Assembly: GCA_013204105.1 (NCBI GenBank)
Contig: JABMOM010000001.1
Coordinates: 1 to 64,000, forward strand
Source of the DNA: Flavobacteriales bacterium
GTDB taxonomy: Bacteria; Bacteroidota; Bacteroidia; Flavobacteriales_G; Salibacteraceae
DNA length: 64,000 nt
Reading direction: 5' to 3'
Shown here: one piece after another, positions 25,397-33,712 of the stretch
Numbering within the stretch: the stretch's first letter is position 1
How the letters are laid out: every line of letters begins with the position of its first letter
Position numbers and translations under genes: made by a program
The notes under the pieces: model-generated
Database searches by the model: none
Told to the model about the DNA's origin: nothing
The model's input: the letters and a program-made list of their open reading frames with translations, nothing else

Positions 25397-25428
25397 CAAA
25401 AGTATATGGCCTATGCATCAACGCCAAA
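25397..25428 (-). promoter_or_regulatory. Complete Bacteroidota promoter (-33 TTTG, -7 TACTTTTG)
   Basis: On the minus strand TTTG (25425-25428) and TACTTTTG (25397-25404) are 20 bases apart, a full match in both boxes. The ATG of the small membrane protein follows after 17 bases. The best-formed promoter seen in the window. Confidence 0.75.
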
Positions 25429-25474
25429 GCGTATGTGAACAAGCCTGTTCTTAAACCATTTTCCAAGCAAACAG

Positions 25475-25501
25475 TTTGCTTGAGGAACGCAATTAACTTT
25501 G
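25475..25501 (+). promoter_or_regulatory. Promoter of the amidohydrolase operon
   Basis: -33-like TTTG (25475-25478) and exact -7 TAACTTTG (25494-25501), 15 bases apart (slightly short). ATG follows after 9 bases. Confidence 0.6.
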
Positions 25502-25510
25502 GCGACTTAT

Positions 25511-28500
25511 ATGAGGCACACCCTTCTTCTTCTGAGCGCGGTTTTGTGGACGACTATCTCTTTGGCGCAAGAGACCCATCCTGTCAATGGTGTTCATGAC
25601 GTGCGCATGGTCTACAACGCTTTTACCAACGCAAGGGTGCACATTACGCCGGAGCAAACGATGGACTCTGCCACCTTGCTCATTCAAGATGGTCGCATCG
25701 TCGCCTGTGGAAAGGCAGTTGAAATTCCCGCCGGCACCGTTGTGCATGACTGTGCGGAACAGACTATTTACCCTTCCTTCATTGATGCGTATGCCGGATT
25801 CAACTTCAAAAAGCCCACGCGCGGTGATAAAAAGACTCCTTCGGTGGTCAATACGGCCAGCAATTGGAACCCAGCGATCCATCCTGAGTTTCAATACGCC
25901 CCCACCTTTCCAATCGACAAGAAAGTAAAGGAAGATTGGCTGGCAGGAGGGATTGGCGTAGTGAACGTGCACGAACGCGACGGAATCATGCGAGGCACTG
26001 GCGCTTTGTTTCATATAGGCATTGACCAAGCAAATCAGTCGCTGATCCTTCCGCAGAGTTCAGCGCACTACAGCTTTAGCAAGGGCAACAGCACCTTCGA
26101 TTATCCGAGTTCTCACATTGGCGCCATAGCCTTATTTCGGCAAACGATGCTCGACGCTCAGTGGTATGCCTCTTCAGCGCCACGTAAAGAGGTCAATGCT
26201 TCGCTCAGGGCTTTGAATCAAGCGAACCAAGCTCCTAACATCTTCGAATTGGGGAATGAACTATCCTATCGAAACGTTGGCGACTTGGCGGCTGAGTTCG
26301 ACAAAACATTCATCCTGAAAGGAAACGGCAAAGAGTACTTGATCCGAGATCACCTCCGCGCTCCTCAGAAGATCATCGTCCCAACCTCCTTTCCCAAGCC
26401 CTTTGACATCCAAGACCCGCTAGATGCAAGGATGGTCTCGTTGGAGCAGCTAAAGCACTGGGAAGCGGCACCTTTCAACCCTTATTTCTTAGCTACGGCG
26501 GGCCATACCATAGCCCTAACACGAGACACCATTCGTACACACAAGGCCTTTCTAGCCGGTTTGAAAAAGATCACGCAAAGCGGTTTGAGCCATGGTCAAG
26601 TCCTCGCTGCGCTGACCACCTCTCCCGCTGACTTTCTTCATGTACAAGATCAAACCGGAACGCTCGAACCAGGTAAGCTGGCGAATTTCTTTCTCTCCAA
26701 CGGCGACTTTACCGATGATGGTTTCAAGGTTTTAGAACATTGGAACAAAGGGGTGAAGGTTTACGACAAACCTGAAATCAACACAGCGCTCATCGGGTCT
26801 TACAACCTGGTTGTTCAAGAAGACGACTACCTGCTCGACATTAAAACCATTGGCGAAAAAGGTGTGAAGGCCACCGTAAAGGGAAAAGAAAGCGATGTAC
26901 CCATCGAAGCCCGCGTCGAGATCTCTAACGACCTTATCACCCTGGTGATGATGGCAGGTGAGGAGAACCCGTCCATCCTCTACCAGCTCTCAGGAAAGTT
27001 TAGCCTGGGAGGAACAATAGCGGATGGTAAAGGCACCAACAACCAAGGCCAATGGGTTTCCTGGGCGGCGGTAAAAGATCGGAAGTCGAAGCCTCTTTCA
27101 AAGGACTCGGAAGCCTCCACAAGCGATAGTGTTCTATCCATCCCAATACTCTCCCACCCCAATCGTGCTTTTGGCTGGGATAGTCTTTCAACAGAAAACT
27201 CCTTCGTCATAACAAACGCGGTGGTTTGGACCTGCGCCGACACTGGAACACTCGAACAGGCAGACATCTGGGTAGAAGATGGCAAGATCAAGCTGGTCGG
27301 TAGCGGGGTGTTGTATCCCTCCTCTCTTAAACGCATCGACGCCAAAGGACGGCATGTGACCCCCGGCATGATCGATGAGCACTCGCACATAGCGCTGCGC
27401 GGTGGGGTAAATGAATCGGCCCAAGCTTCATCTGCTGAAGTACGCATCAAGGACGCAATCGATCCTTCTTCGATTCATATCTACCGCCAATTAGGGGGTG
27501 GGGTGACCGCGGCTCAATTGCTACACGGTTCCGCCAATCCCATTGGCGGTCAGAGCGCATTGATAAAATTGAAATGGGGCGCCAGCGTAGAGGAAATGCT
27601 GATTGACGATGCTGTCGGATTCATCAAGTTTGCCCTGGGTGAAAACGTAAAACGATCGAGCTCACCAGATCCAAAGGGAAGATTTCCTTTGACCAGAATG
27701 GGGGTAGAGCAGATGTATGTAGATGCATTTACGAGGGCGCAGGAATACGCCTCAACCGCGCCCGCTTCATCTCTTATCGAAACAAAAAGCAGAACAAAAG
27801 CTACCATCCTTCCTCCAACCAAAAGAAGAGACCTCCAATTAGAGGCCTTGGTTGAAATTCTAAACAAAGAGCGCTTCATCACGTGCCACTCCTATGTGCA
27901 GTCGGAAATCTTAATGCTGATGCAAGTTGCTGATTCCTTTGGCTTCAACGTAAACACCTTCACCCACATTCTAGAAGGATATAAAGTGGCCCCTCAAATG
28001 GTAGAACACGGTGTGGGGGGATCAACGTTTTCAGATTGGTGGGCCTACAAATACGAAGTTTCTGACGCCATCCCTTACAACGCATCCATCATGGCGCAAG
28101 TGGGCGTGATTACGGCCATCAATTCCGATGATGCAGAAATGGGAAGGCGATTAAATCAAGAAGCGGCCAAATCCATCAAATATGGCGGCATGAGCGAAGA
28201 ACAAGCCCTCAACATGGTGACCATCAATCCAGCGCGATTGCTGCATTTAGATCATCGCATGGGCAGCATAGAAGCCGGGAAAGATGCCGACCTCGTTGTT
28301 TGGAACGGCCACCCACTGTCGGTATATGCCCATCCCGATCAGACGTACATTGAGGGGATAAAATACTTCGACGCAAACGATCAGGAGCGATTGAAAATGG
28401 CCATTGCGGCGGAGCGAACGCGCATCATTGAAAAGATGCTACAGGCCAAAGGTCAAAAGAAGCAGGCCATTCAAGCCAAAGAAGACAAGCAATACCACTG

Positions 28501-28534
28501 CGATACCATCATTGAAAATTACGACCAAGAATGA
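25511..28534 (+). CDS. Secreted protein with two amidohydrolase-like domains
   Basis: A 1007-residue protein with a signal peptide (RHTLLLLSAVLWTTISLAQ). It contains two amidohydrolase/TIM-barrel units. The N-terminal unit (about residues 30-420) has the family frame (TIYPSFIDAYAGF, GTLEPGKLANFFL) but no HxH metal motif. The C-terminal unit (about 550-1000) keeps EHSHI in the HxH position, CHSY and THILEGYK as further His ligands, SDDAE as the catalytic Asp, and closes with GSIEAGKDADLVVWNG. So only the second unit looks able to bind metal. Substrate unknown. Start is ATG 25511 after TAACTTTG. It overlaps the next amidohydrolase gene by 4 bases (ATGA). Confidence 0.87.
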   Translation: MRHTLLLLSAVLWTTISLAQETHPVNGVHDVRMVYNAFTNARVHITPEQTMDSATLLIQDGRIVACGKAVEIPAGTVVHDCAEQTIYPSFIDAYAGFNFKKPTRGDKKTPSVVNTASNWNPAIHPEFQYAPTFPIDKKVKEDWLAGGIGVVNVHERDGIMRGTGALFHIGIDQANQSLILPQSSAHYSFSKGNSTFDYPSSHIGAIALFRQTMLDAQWYASSAPRKEVNASLRALNQANQAPNIFELGNELSYRNVGDLAAEFDKTFILKGNGKEYLIRDHLRAPQKIIVPTSFPKPFDIQDPLDARMVSLEQLKHWEAAPFNPYFLATAGHTIALTRDTIRTHKAFLAGLKKITQSGLSHGQVLAALTTSPADFLHVQDQTGTLEPGKLANFFLSNGDFTDDGFKVLEHWNKGVKVYDKPEINTALIGSYNLVVQEDDYLLDIKTIGEKGVKATVKGKESDVPIEARVEISNDLITLVMMAGEENPSILYQLSGKFSLGGTIADGKGTNNQGQWVSWAAVKDRKSKPLSKDSEASTSDSVLSIPILSHPNRAFGWDSLSTENSFVITNAVVWTCADTGTLEQADIWVEDGKIKLVGSGVLYPSSLKRIDAKGRHVTPGMIDEHSHIALRGGVNESAQASSAEVRIKDAIDPSSIHIYRQLGGGVTAAQLLHGSANPIGGQSALIKLKWGASVEEMLIDDAVGFIKFALGENVKRSSSPDPKGRFPLTRMGVEQMYVDAFTRAQEYASTAPASSLIETKSRTKATILPPTKRRDLQLEALVEILNKERFITCHSYVQSEILMLMQVADSFGFNVNTFTHILEGYKVAPQMVEHGVGGSTFSDWWAYKYEVSDAIPYNASIMAQVGVITAINSDDAEMGRRLNQEAAKSIKYGGMSEEQALNMVTINPARLLHLDHRMGSIEAGKDADLVVWNGHPLSVYAHPDQTYIEGIKYFDANDQERLKMAIAAERTRIIEKMLQAKGQKKQAIQAKEDKQYHCDTIIENYDQE

Positions 28535-29844
28535 AGTCGCTGCTCCATATCGCCTTAATGATGCTAGCCTCTGGGCTCCTGGTTGGGCAAACTCCAAGCC
28601 CCAGTCAATCATCAAATCAGCGCATTCTGATCCGTTATGCCACCGCTCATATTGGCAATGGAGAGGTGTTAGATAACGCTTACATCGAAATTCAAAACGG
28701 AGAGTTCTCTCGCGTGGCCGACGGCAATACTTCAAGGATAAATGAATCCGATTACGACTTGATCATTGACGCCGAAGGCAAGCAGGTTTTTCCTGGCTTT
28801 ATCGTGATGGACAGTCGACTCGGGCTGACCGAGATCGACCAAGTGAACGCCACGCATGATTTCGATGAGACAGGTGACATTCTCCCAAATGTCCGCGCAC
28901 TTCCTGCCTTCAATACAGAATCAAAAATCATCGCGACCGTAAGAACCAACGGCGTCTTGATGGCGCAGATCGCGCCTGTAGGCGGCACAATCTCTGGAAG
29001 CTCATCTCTGGTGCATTTTGATGGTTGGAATTGGCAAGACGCCACGGTCAAAGCAGACGAGGGCGTATACATGAACTGGCCTCAGCGTTATCGACAAACG
29101 GGCTGGTGGGCAGAGCCTGGCCCTGTTAAAACGAATAAAAAATACCAGGAGAGTCTATTGGAGGTCCATTCCTATTTTGAAGAGGCCAAGGCCTACCAAG
29201 CATTGGCAAACAAACAGCCCGAAAACTTGCGCTTTGAATCCTTGGCCGGTGTTATTTCAGGGAGTGACCGCTTGTACATTCGGGCCAATTGGGCGCGTGA
29301 CATTCTTGATGTAGTCCAATTTGTGCGCAAGTACGATCTGAAAAAAGTCACAATTGTCGGCGGGGCTGAAGCGCATTTGGTAACCACAGAGTTGAGGGAA
29401 AACGACATTTCGGTCATTATTGATCGCGTTCATAAACTCCCTATTCACCCAGACTCTCCAATAGAAGAGCCATATTGGCTGGCCGGCAAACTAGTAAGCG
29501 ACGGGGTAAATGTTGCCTTTGCTACAAATGGAGATATGGAGGCCATGTTAAGCAGGAACCTTCCTTTTCAAGTAGGTACCGCCGTGCACTATGGACTGCC
29601 TTATGAAGAAGCGATACGATGCTTAACGCAAATTCCAGCAGCGTTGGCAGGGGTGGGGGAGCGCTATGGAACGTTGGAGCCCGGTAAGTCGGCAACCTTC
29701 TTCCTATCAGACGGTGATCCATTGGACATCACAACAAACCGTGTGACACAAGCTTTCATCGAGGGAAAGATGATCGACCTGACCAATCACCAAACCGAGC
29801 TGTATCAAAAGTTCTCCGAAAAGCACGGCCTAGAGACTCAGTAG
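28531..29844 (+). CDS. Secreted amidohydrolase-family protein, metal motif degenerate
   Basis: A 437-residue protein with a signal peptide (KSLLHIALMMLASGLLVGQ) and an amidohydrolase fold: N-terminal sandwich strands (IEIQNGEFSRVADG), the PGFI block, and the closing ERYGTLEPGKSATFFLSDGDPL. Where active enzymes have HxH after PGFI, this one has VMDSRLGL, and other metal-binding His residues are not evident, so it may be a partner or pseudo-enzyme for the larger protein encoded just upstream. The ATGA overlap indicates translational coupling. Its 3' end overlaps the convergent trpS gene by 7 bases. Confidence 0.85.
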   Translation: MKSLLHIALMMLASGLLVGQTPSPSQSSNQRILIRYATAHIGNGEVLDNAYIEIQNGEFSRVADGNTSRINESDYDLIIDAEGKQVFPGFIVMDSRLGLTEIDQVNATHDFDETGDILPNVRALPAFNTESKIIATVRTNGVLMAQIAPVGGTISGSSSLVHFDGWNWQDATVKADEGVYMNWPQRYRQTGWWAEPGPVKTNKKYQESLLEVHSYFEEAKAYQALANKQPENLRFESLAGVISGSDRLYIRANWARDILDVVQFVRKYDLKKVTIVGGAEAHLVTTELRENDISVIIDRVHKLPIHPDSPIEEPYWLAGKLVSDGVNVAFATNGDMEAMLSRNLPFQVGTAVHYGLPYEEAIRCLTQIPAALAGVGERYGTLEPGKSATFFLSDGDPLDITTNRVTQAFIEGKMIDLTNHQTELYQKFSEKHGLETQ

Positions 29845-30806
29845 CCCAACACCTTTCTCACCCTTCCCAAGGTAGCAGCGCTCACCTTGCGCGCCTTCTC
29901 AGCGCCTTTAGACAACTCAGAATCCAAGGCGGCCTTGTCGTTCATCCATCGATCGAACTCGGCTCTCTCCTTCGCAAATTGATCCATTAGCAGCTCTAAG
30001 AGTGCGCTCTTCGCGTGGCCGTAGCCAAACCCGCCCGATTTATACTTCTTACGCATGTCCGCCACCTGTCCATCGCTGCCCATAAGTGAATACAAGGCGA
30101 ATACATTACAGGTGTCTGGATTTTTCGGTTTTTCGAGGGGGGTGCTATCGGTAATGATGCTCATCACCTGCTTCTTCAACTGCTTCTCGGGAAGAAAAAC
30201 ATTGAGGAAGTTATTATAGCTCTTGCTCATCTTTCGCCCATCCGTGCCTGGCACAATCATGACGCGTTCGTCAAAGGAGGGTTCAGGCAAGACAAGCACG
30301 TCGCCGTATCGGTGATTGAATACCCCGGCTATATCCCGGGCCATTTCTAGGTGTTGCTTTTGGTCTTTTCCTACAGGAACAAAATCCGCATCGTACAGCA
30401 CAATGTCCGCAGCCATGAGCACTGGATACGTGAAAAGCCCTGCATTCACATCGCTTAAGTTTTCACTTTTATCCTTGAAGCTGTGCGCATTGCTTAGCAT
30501 GGGAAATGGGGTGAAGCAGTTGAGGTGCCACATTAACTCCGTGACCTCTGGCACATCGCTTTGGCGATAGAAGACATTGGTTTGTGTGTCCAGGCCAAAC
30601 GCCAACCAAGCGGCGGCCACCGCGTACGTGTTCTCGCGGATCTGCTCCGCATCCTTGATCGCCGTCAAAGAATGCAGGTTGGCAATAAAAAAGAAGGCTT
30701 CGTTTTGAGGGTCCTTAGACATCGCGATACCAGGTTTGATCGCCCCAAGGATGTTGCCCAAGTGGGGCACTCCCGTCGCCTGAATGCCTGTAAGAATCCT
30801 CGCCAT
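29838..30806 (-). CDS. trpS: Tryptophanyl-tRNA synthetase
   Basis: Class I synthetase charging tRNA-Trp; 322 residues, normal length. It opens ARILTGIQATGVPHLGNILGAI, with the HIGH-type PHLGN, and has KMSKS as KMSKSYNNF at about residue 190. GKDQKQHLEMARDIA and the C-terminal anticodon-binding helices are present. I chose ATG 30806 (MARIL...): it follows a TACATTTG element by 15 bases, while the alternative start at 30824 would fall inside that element. Confidence 0.97.
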   Translation of the reverse strand: MARILTGIQATGVPHLGNILGAIKPGIAMSKDPQNEAFFFIANLHSLTAIKDAEQIRENTYAVAAAWLAFGLDTQTNVFYRQSDVPEVTELMWHLNCFTPFPMLSNAHSFKDKSENLSDVNAGLFTYPVLMAADIVLYDADFVPVGKDQKQHLEMARDIAGVFNHRYGDVLVLPEPSFDERVMIVPGTDGRKMSKSYNNFLNVFLPEKQLKKQVMSIITDSTPLEKPKNPDTCNVFALYSLMGSDGQVADMRKKYKSGGFGYGHAKSALLELLMDQFAKERAEFDRWMNDKAALDSELSKGAEKARKVSAATLGRVRKVLGY

Positions 30807-30821
30807 TGGTAAATTTTTGCC

Positions 30822-30829
30822 CAAATGTA
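30822..30829 (-). promoter_or_regulatory. -7 promoter element of trpS
   Basis: TACATTTG on the minus strand, exact TAnnTTTG match, 15 bases before ATG 30806. Confidence 0.6.
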
Positions 30830-30905
30830 ACGGTGATGAATTGAATTGTGCCTTTGCGGCCCTTGATTCCCTGCGAAACTTACCTTTCTCCCGTTCAAAT
30901 CCGCA

Positions 30906-30913
30906 TACCTTTG
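30906..30913 (+). promoter_or_regulatory. -7 promoter element of plsC
   Basis: TACCTTTG, exact consensus, only 5 bases before ATG 30919, consistent with a leaderless mRNA. Confidence 0.6.
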
Positions 30914-30918
30914 CGCCG

Positions 30919-31674
30919 ATGCACTACGTACTTCAACCCCTTCGGGTCTTATGGAAGGTTTGGTTCCTTATGTTCTTCGTGAGCACAATGATTTTACTTT
31001 ATCCGGTGCTCAACTATTTGCTTAGCAAAGAAGAGCGTTGGCCGGGAGCTTTTAAGTTTATGCAACGTTGGGCCTGGTGGTTGATAAGCATGCCTGGAAT
31101 CTGGATGGACGTCAAGACGCTTGCACCGCTTCCTGATAAGCCCTTCATCATTTGTCCGAATCACAGCTCTTACGTAGACATCATAACGATGTACCGCACG
31201 TTCAAAGATTACTTCATTTTCATGGGGAAGATGGAGCTCAACGATTGGCCTTTGTTCCACATCTTCTTTAGCAAGGGGATGAACATTTCGGTGGATCGCG
31301 CTAGTATTACTGGGGCAAAAACAGCCTATGAGCGAGCGAAGGATGAGTTAGATAAGGGTCATAACATTGTGATCTTTCCTGAAGGCACGATTCCCCCTTC
31401 GGCACCTAAACTAAAGATGTTCAAAAACGGCGCGTTCAAATTAGCCCTCGAAAAGAACATCCCCATTGTGCCCGTCACCTTCCTAAACAACTTCAAGCGC
31501 CTGCAGGCCGGCCCTGTGTTGCGCAACTTGGGTGGTCCCGGCCCTTCAAGGGTGATTATTCACCCCGCCATTTATCCTGTCGACTATAAGGACAAGAGTG
31601 CCAGTGACCTGCGCAATGATACCTTTGCGGTCATTGAAGCGCCATTGATTGAACTGTATGGAAGTAACGGATAA
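30919..31674 (+). CDS. plsC: 1-acyl-sn-glycerol-3-phosphate acyltransferase
   Basis: Transfers an acyl chain to lysophosphatidic acid to make phosphatidic acid at the inner membrane. The 251-residue protein has an N-terminal hydrophobic helix (VWFLMFFVSTMILLYPVLNYLL), the acyltransferase box NHSSYVD (H-x4-D), FFSKGMNISVDR, and the substrate-binding FPEGTIPP. C-terminal PVTFLNNF fits the family. ATG 30919 is favoured by the TACCTTTG element 5 bases upstream. The last 17 bases overlap gatC, suggesting a shared transcript. Confidence 0.93.
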   Translation: MHYVLQPLRVLWKVWFLMFFVSTMILLYPVLNYLLSKEERWPGAFKFMQRWAWWLISMPGIWMDVKTLAPLPDKPFIICPNHSSYVDIITMYRTFKDYFIFMGKMELNDWPLFHIFFSKGMNISVDRASITGAKTAYERAKDELDKGHNIVIFPEGTIPPSAPKLKMFKNGAFKLALEKNIPIVPVTFLNNFKRLQAGPVLRNLGGPGPSRVIIHPAIYPVDYKDKSASDLRNDTFAVIEAPLIELYGSNG

Positions 31675-31948
31675 AACCATCGACAAACTCTCTGACCTTT
31701 CTCGCCTCAATTTTGACGGGGAAGAAAGAGACAACATCAAAAGGGACTTGGAAAAGATGCTTGTGTTTGTTGAAAAGCTCAACAGTCTTGACACAGATGG
31801 CGTGGCTCCTTTGGTCTACATGACGGAAGAAACATTACAGCTGCGCAAAGACGAAGTGGGTGAAGCATTGTCTCAATCTGAGGCGCTGAAAAACGGCCCT
31901 TCCCACGACAGCGATTATTTCAAAGTTCCGAAGGTCCTGGACAAATGA
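31658..31948 (+). CDS. gatC: Asp-tRNA(Asn)/Glu-tRNA(Gln) amidotransferase subunit C
   Basis: Small subunit of the GatCAB amidotransferase that converts mischarged Glu-tRNA-Gln (and Asp-tRNA-Asn) to the correct species; it stabilises GatA. The 96-residue product has the family pattern: DKLSDLSRLNFDGEE, IKRDLEKMLVFVEKLNSLDTDGVAPL, then LRKDEV and a final DSDYFKVPKVLDK. ATG 31658 overlaps the plsC 3' end by 17 bases. gatA follows after a tatA gene. gatB is not in the window. Confidence 0.93.
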   Translation: MEVTDKTIDKLSDLSRLNFDGEERDNIKRDLEKMLVFVEKLNSLDTDGVAPLVYMTEETLQLRKDEVGEALSQSEALKNGPSHDSDYFKVPKVLDK

Positions 31949-32017
31949 TGGGCTGAAGCATGGAGAACTCTACTTACGTCACTATCTCTTTTTACTTTCG
32001 CAAAATAAAATTGAATC

Positions 32018-32185
32018 ATGGGTAGCATAGGACCTTGGCAAATCGTTCTGATCATCGCAGTACTTCTGCTTCTTTTTGGTGGTAAAAAGATCCCTGAACT
32101 CATGCGAGGCTTCGGCAAGGGTATGAAGGAATTCAAAGATGCCACGAAGGAAGATTCTGACTCAAAGGACGACCTGAAAGACTAA
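32018..32185 (+). CDS. tatA: Twin-arginine translocase subunit TatA/E
   Basis: A 55-residue protein: one membrane helix near the N-terminus ([17 protein letters not shown]) preceded by GSIG, the hinge [18 protein letters not shown] as amphipathic helix, and a short acidic tail. These are the hallmarks of TatA, which forms the pore for folded proteins in the Tat pathway. It lies between gatC (69-base gap) and gatA (13-base gap). A TACTTTCG (one base off the -7 consensus) lies about 18 bases upstream. tatC is not in the window. Confidence 0.93.
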   Translation: MGSIGPWQIVLIIAVLLLLFGGKKIPELMRGFGKGMKEFKDATKEDSDSKDDLKD

Positions 32186-32198
32186 GCAAAGGCCAACT

Positions 32199-33611
32199 TT
32201 GGAGAATTACACATTCACCCACCTTTCTAAGACAAGGGAAGAGCTTCTCGCGGGAAGCTTCTCTGCTACGTCACTCACAGAACTATACTTGAAGCGCGCC
32301 TTAGCCGGTGATCGCTACAATGCATTTTTAGAGGTGTTCAACGATTCTGCGCTCGCTACAGCCAAGCGCATTGACGACAAGGTCGCCTCCGGCAAACCGA
32401 TGGGCAAGTTGGCCGGTGCCATCATCGGGATCAAAGACAATATGTGCTATCAGGGTCATAAGGTCAGCGCTGCCTCGAAAATTCTAGATGGATTTGAGTC
32501 CGTATACACCGCTACTGCGATTCAACGTTTGATCGACGAAGACGCCATCATCCTCGGTAGATTAAACTGTGATGAATTTGCCATGGGCAGTTCCAACGAG
32601 AACTCATCTTATGGGCCCGTTAAGAACCCTATCAATGAGGCGCTCGTTCCTGGTGGATCGTCCGGTGGAAGCGCCGCAGCTGTGGCTGCAGACCTATGTA
32701 TGGTAAGCCTTGGTTCAGACACCGGTGGTTCCATTCGTCAGCCCGCGGCGTTTTGCGGACTAGTGGGCATGAAGCCAACCTATGGTCGCGTTTCCCGGTA
32801 CGGCCTTATCGCTTTCGCCTCAAGCTTTGACCAAATTGGTCCTTTCACGAAGAATGTGCACGACGCAGAGTTGGTTTACCAAATCATGGCGGGTAGAGAT
32901 GAAATGGACGCTACCAGCTCCTCTAGGTTGGTACACGAATCGCCTTCGGCAAAAGATAAATTCACCTTCGCCTATTACGAAGAGGTGATGAACAGCCCTG
33001 GTTTGCATCCTCGAACCAAGGCCTTGTTTGTTGAAAAACTAGATGCGCTACGCGCAGCTGGGCATGAGGTAATCAGCACTTCTTTTCCCTATCTCGAACA
33101 CTTGGTTCCTTGCTATTATGTGCTGACTACAGCTGAAGCATCTTCCAACCTTGGGCGTTACGATGGTGTGCATTACGGAAGGCGTAGTGAGGCGTCGCAA
33201 GACATTCCGACGACATATTTTAATAGCCGAACAGAAGGTTTTGGGGCAGAGGTCAAGCGCCGTATTATGCTTGGAACATTCGTCTTGAGCTCAGGGTACT
33301 ATGACGCCTACTACACAAAAGGCCAGAAGGTGCGTCGGTTGATCAAAGACGCAACCGACGACATCTTAAAGAAGGCAGATTTTCTGATTTCCCCGACCAC
33401 ACCGCACCCGGCATTCAAGGTGGGTGAAAAAGCCAATGACCCCATCGCCTTGTATCTGGAAGATATCTTCACAGTTCAGGCGAATCTCTCCGGAAACCCA
33501 GCCATTACGGTTCCTATGGGAACCACCGATGAAGGGCTCCCACTTGGATTGCAATTATTCGGTCGATCCTTTGATGAGGCAACATTGTTCCGCGCTGCGT
33601 CGTTGATTTGA
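32199..33611 (+). CDS. gatA: Asp-tRNA(Asn)/Glu-tRNA(Gln) amidotransferase subunit A
   Basis: Amidase subunit of GatCAB; releases ammonia from Gln or Asn for transamidation. The 470-residue product carries the amidase signature: Lys in IIGIKDNMC, the GGSSGGSAAAVAADL block, and the nucleophilic Ser in GSDTGGSIRQPAAFCG (Ser-cisSer-Lys triad). ...GLPLGLQLFGRSFDEATLF closes the domain. The start is TTG 32199 (MENYTFTHLSKTREEL), 13 bases after tatA. The C-terminus ends a dozen or so residues earlier than in B. subtilis GatA, which I take as normal variation in this phylum. Confidence 0.95.
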   Translation: MENYTFTHLSKTREELLAGSFSATSLTELYLKRALAGDRYNAFLEVFNDSALATAKRIDDKVASGKPMGKLAGAIIGIKDNMCYQGHKVSAASKILDGFESVYTATAIQRLIDEDAIILGRLNCDEFAMGSSNENSSYGPVKNPINEALVPGGSSGGSAAAVAADLCMVSLGSDTGGSIRQPAAFCGLVGMKPTYGRVSRYGLIAFASSFDQIGPFTKNVHDAELVYQIMAGRDEMDATSSSRLVHESPSAKDKFTFAYYEEVMNSPGLHPRTKALFVEKLDALRAAGHEVISTSFPYLEHLVPCYYVLTTAEASSNLGRYDGVHYGRRSEASQDIPTTYFNSRTEGFGAEVKRRIMLGTFVLSSGYYDAYYTKGQKVRRLIKDATDDILKKADFLISPTTPHPAFKVGEKANDPIALYLEDIFTVQANLSGNPAITVPMGTTDEGLPLGLQLFGRSFDEATLFRAASLI

Positions 33612-33654
33612 TTCCGGGCTAACATTTTTTCGTTGATAAGGGTAACCTTTCACT

Positions 33655-33686
33655 TGCTTTCAGCGGATAATTCATACCCATCTTTG
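33655..33686 (+). promoter_or_regulatory. Promoter of the lytic transglycosylase operon
   Basis: TTG (33655-33657), 21-base spacer, CATCTTTG (33679-33686; one base off TAnnTTTG). The ATG at 33713 follows after 26 bases. Confidence 0.5.
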
Positions 33687-33712
33687 GGCTTAAGCCATTT
33701 GGTGTGCAACAC

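Noticed and set aside
33590-33611. Apparent truncation of gatA at its C-terminus
   Set aside because: All catalytic residues are present and GatA proteins of this phylum end at about this point; the other frames after the stop do not continue the family.
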